Of a stretch of DNA of 15,503 nucleotides, positions 13,895 through 15,503 are shown in pieces. Position numbers and translations under genes: made by a program. Source of the stretch: Candidatus Cloacimonadota bacterium (lineage in GTDB: Bacteria; Cloacimonadota; Cloacimonadia; Cloacimonadales; TCS61). The DNA is taken from NCBI GenBank assembly GCA_030628755.1, contig DAOVQH010000021.1:1-15503 (forward strand), in the 5' to 3' direction. The notes under the pieces were generated by a model. The model had not been told where the DNA came from. It did not search any database and saw only the letters and a list, made by a program, of their open reading frames with translations. Position 1 is the first letter of the stretch; the number at the start of each line of letters is the position of its first letter.

Positions 13895-15019
13895 ATGAAA
13901 AACGATTATCTTACCTGGTATAAAAAACTGCTTATCGAACTTCATGAAAGAGAAGACACCATTTCTCTTATCAGCAGCAGTGTGGATGAACCCTGGACAG
14001 TATTTAACCGGCAGATGAGAGACCATTTTGACAAAGATATTATGCAGCGGCTCTCTGTTCCAAATCCCTGGGGACTGCCAGGATTGAAAGAACTGATATC
14101 CTCTAAATATGGTATTAACGCTCAAAATATTATCCTGACCCGGGGTGCTACAAATGCCATTTTTCTAATTTGCCAATGTTTATTGGAACATAAAGATGAA
14201 GTGCTGGTGGAAACCCCGTGTTACGAACCTTTGTGGCGAACACCGGAACTTGTAGGTGCTCGTGTTACTTTTATTTCCCGCAGGGAACCTGTGTACAGCT
14301 TTGACCTGAGGGAAATAGCTCAGAAGGTCTCAAAAAAAACCCGGTTGATCATTCTTACAAATATTCATAACCCCACAGGTTCATTTCTATCTGTAGATAA
14401 CCTTCTCAAAATCCTTGAGGTTGTCAGAACAAAAAATAAGGAAACAAAAATTCTGGTGGATGAGGTGTACCTTGATTTTCTGGACGAGCGCCCTCCGCCT
14501 GCTGTTCTTCTTGATAATGGTTTCATTACTATCAGCAGCCTGACCAAGGTCTATGGTTTCAACATTCTCAGGTGCGGATGGATCGCAGCAGAGGAAAAAA
14601 TCCTTAGAAGAATTCGATACAATCAGGTGTTTGTTGATGGTATTGGTTCCAGGTATCTGGAAGCGATCTCCACGATCGTAATGGAAAACCTGGATGAATA
14701 TAGAGCTCTTTCCAGAAATGTTGTTTCAAAGAATCGTCAGGTACTTTCGGAAATGATGACACCCCTTATAAACAAGGGTAAAATATGTGGCAGTTTGCCG
14801 GATGCAGGTTGTCTCTATTTCCCTGAGATCCCGGGAATAAAAAACACCGATGCTTTAGTTGATTATCTGAAAAATGAGCATAAAGTATGTGTAGTTCCTG
14901 GTAAGTTTTTCGGAAAACAGAACCATATCCGAATCAGTTTCGGTGGAACACCGAATAAATTGAGGGAAGGATTAAAACGATTCGTACAGGGTTTGGATAT
15001 GTTTCTTAAGCAGATGTAA
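13895..15019 (+). CDS. PLP-dependent class I/II aminotransferase (fold type I)
   Basis: A 374-residue enzyme of normal length for the family. It shows the residues that hold pyridoxal phosphate: NPTG (159-162), DEVY (D189, Y192), the Schiff-base lysine K218 in SSLTKVYG, and the carboxylate-binding arginine R346 in HIRISFG. ILTRGATNAIF at 80-90 forms the phosphate-binding turn. The amino donor cannot be told; the family includes aspartate-, alanine- and LL-DAP-type enzymes. The ATG is one base after the abiEii stop and has no ribosome binding site of its own, so the gene may now depend on the AbiE transcript. A decayed copy of its start lies at 11806. Codon use is richer in G+C than the AbiE genes, which fits a resident gene beside an insertion. 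Confidence 0.9.
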   Translation: MKNDYLTWYKKLLIELHEREDTISLISSSVDEPWTVFNRQMRDHFDKDIMQRLSVPNPWGLPGLKELISSKYGINAQNIILTRGATNAIFLICQCLLEHKDEVLVETPCYEPLWRTPELVGARVTFISRREPVYSFDLREIAQKVSKKTRLIILTNIHNPTGSFLSVDNLLKILEVVRTKNKETKILVDEVYLDFLDERPPPAVLLDNGFITISSLTKVYGFNILRCGWIAAEEKILRRIRYNQVFVDGIGSRYLEAISTIVMENLDEYRALSRNVVSKNRQVLSEMMTPLINKGKICGSLPDAGCLYFPEIPGIKNTDALVDYLKNEHKVCVVPGKFFGKQNHIRISFGGTPNKLREGLKRFVQGLDMFLKQM

Positions 15020-15503
15020 CCCCTCTGCCATCTCCTTCACTCCCCTCTCTTGAGAAGAAAAGGATTCTGCAAAATGAGAAAACATATGTCTTTCTGAGGA
15101 TGAGCTCACATAGGCATACGACGAAGAATCCGTCTGAGCCGGACAAGTTCTCATTATAAGCGGAGATCCTTCATTGGTAACAGCAAGTAGAATTCTTCGA
15201 CAGCCATGCGGCATCGCAAGGCAGGATGACAGAAACACCCTATTTTGCAGAACTCTCTTGAGAAGAAGAGAGGCTGTCCTGCCAGGTCGTAGCTTTAGCG
15301 AAGACTGGGGGGTGAGTTTAGAGATTACTTCAGACTTTCATCCCTGTATAAATAAACGCGTGCTGTTTCATCTTAACGTGGTTTGCTTTATTTATTAGCA
15401 TACCCCCAAAATTTATAAACTCAACTATTGTAACAGATATATAAATAAGGTAATTAGGAATAGTAGATGTCGTGAAATTTATGTTTACAAAAAGAGCTCC
15501 TCA
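15020..15503. other. Repeat-rich spacer without a gene
   Basis: No supported gene is seen on either strand. CTCTCTTGAGAAGAA occurs twice in the same direction (15045-15059, 15253-15267). TTCTGCAAAAT near 15064-15074 is answered by its complement ATTTTGCAGAA at 15242-15252, so the 200 bases between are bordered by mixed direct and inverted repeats. A dispersed repeat follows at 15341. The last 80 bases are A+T-rich and featureless to me. Confidence 0.5.
15341..15393. repeat. Dispersed 53-bp repeat, right copy
   Basis: Gap-free partner of 11705-11757, with the same blocks TGTATAAA and CATCTTAA then GTGGTTTGCTT. Read on the minus strand both copies keep an open frame with ANH-x-KM-x-Q-x-AF-x-YT, and most differences are third-position transitions. 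This hints at past coding origin, though neither copy is a gene now. Confidence 0.6.

Noticed and set aside
15174..15398. Plus-strand 74-codon frame near the right end
   Set aside because: It crosses two repeat elements, lacks a ribosome binding site and has no domain.
1..15503. tRNA or rRNA genes
   Set aside because: No cloverleaf or ribosomal RNA signature was noticed by eye on either strand; a tRNA scan was not possible here.

Overview
The window looks like a chromosomal segment of an A+T-rich, probably Gram-negative anaerobic bacterium. The left part encodes biotin-dependent carboxyltransferase subunits of the methylmalonyl-CoA/oxaloacetate type plus a biotin importer, as expected in propionate- or succinate-metabolising anaerobes. 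Intergenic spaces are full of palindromic repeats, and a REP-associated tyrosine transposase (RAYT) is present. A candidate phylum such as Cloacimonadota would fit, but this is an inference and no marker gene in the window proves it.

Layout. (1) 1-3754, minus strand: mmdA, a very small protein that may be a carboxylase accessory subunit, a lone MNT-type nucleotidyltransferase, a 61-bp palindrome, and oadA/pycB (cut by the window edge). bioY is divergent at 3895-4473. (2) 4474-5650: a palindrome-rich spacer, a terminator-like hairpin and an AEC-family transporter on the minus strand. (3) 5788-7826: a repeat island. Three copies of an about 100-bp block built from TTCCGAAG/CTTCGGAA units surround a RAYT gene and an alpha/beta hydrolase gene. 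A second, hairpin-forming GGTAATAA repeat lies at both outer edges.

(4) 7912-9642: the remains of a controller-regulated restriction-modification locus. It has C-box operators, a C protein, a Dam-type methyltransferase cut to its first 36 codons, a 54-residue protein, a PLD-family nuclease with a DpnI-like C-terminal winged helix, and an overlapping 89-residue protein. The nuclease is intact but no cognate methyltransferase is seen in the window. (5) 9754-11407: a small unknown protein, then a tight pair of a DUF3800 (RNase H-like) protein and a probable BECR-fold (RelE/colicin-type) nuclease. (6) 11408-12276: decayed DNA with gene fragments, including a 108-bp near-copy of the start of the downstream aminotransferase gene. 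(7) 12277-13893: an AbiEi/AbiEii type IV toxin-antitoxin pair ending one base before the intact class I/II aminotransferase (13895-15019). (8) 15020-15503: repeat-rich spacer without a gene.

Regions 4 to 7 form a small, more A+T-rich defence island between housekeeping genes. The most informative points are the methyltransferase-less C-regulated nuclease locus, the DUF3800/BECR pair, the three-block REP island around the RAYT, and the target-gene duplication flanking the AbiE module.
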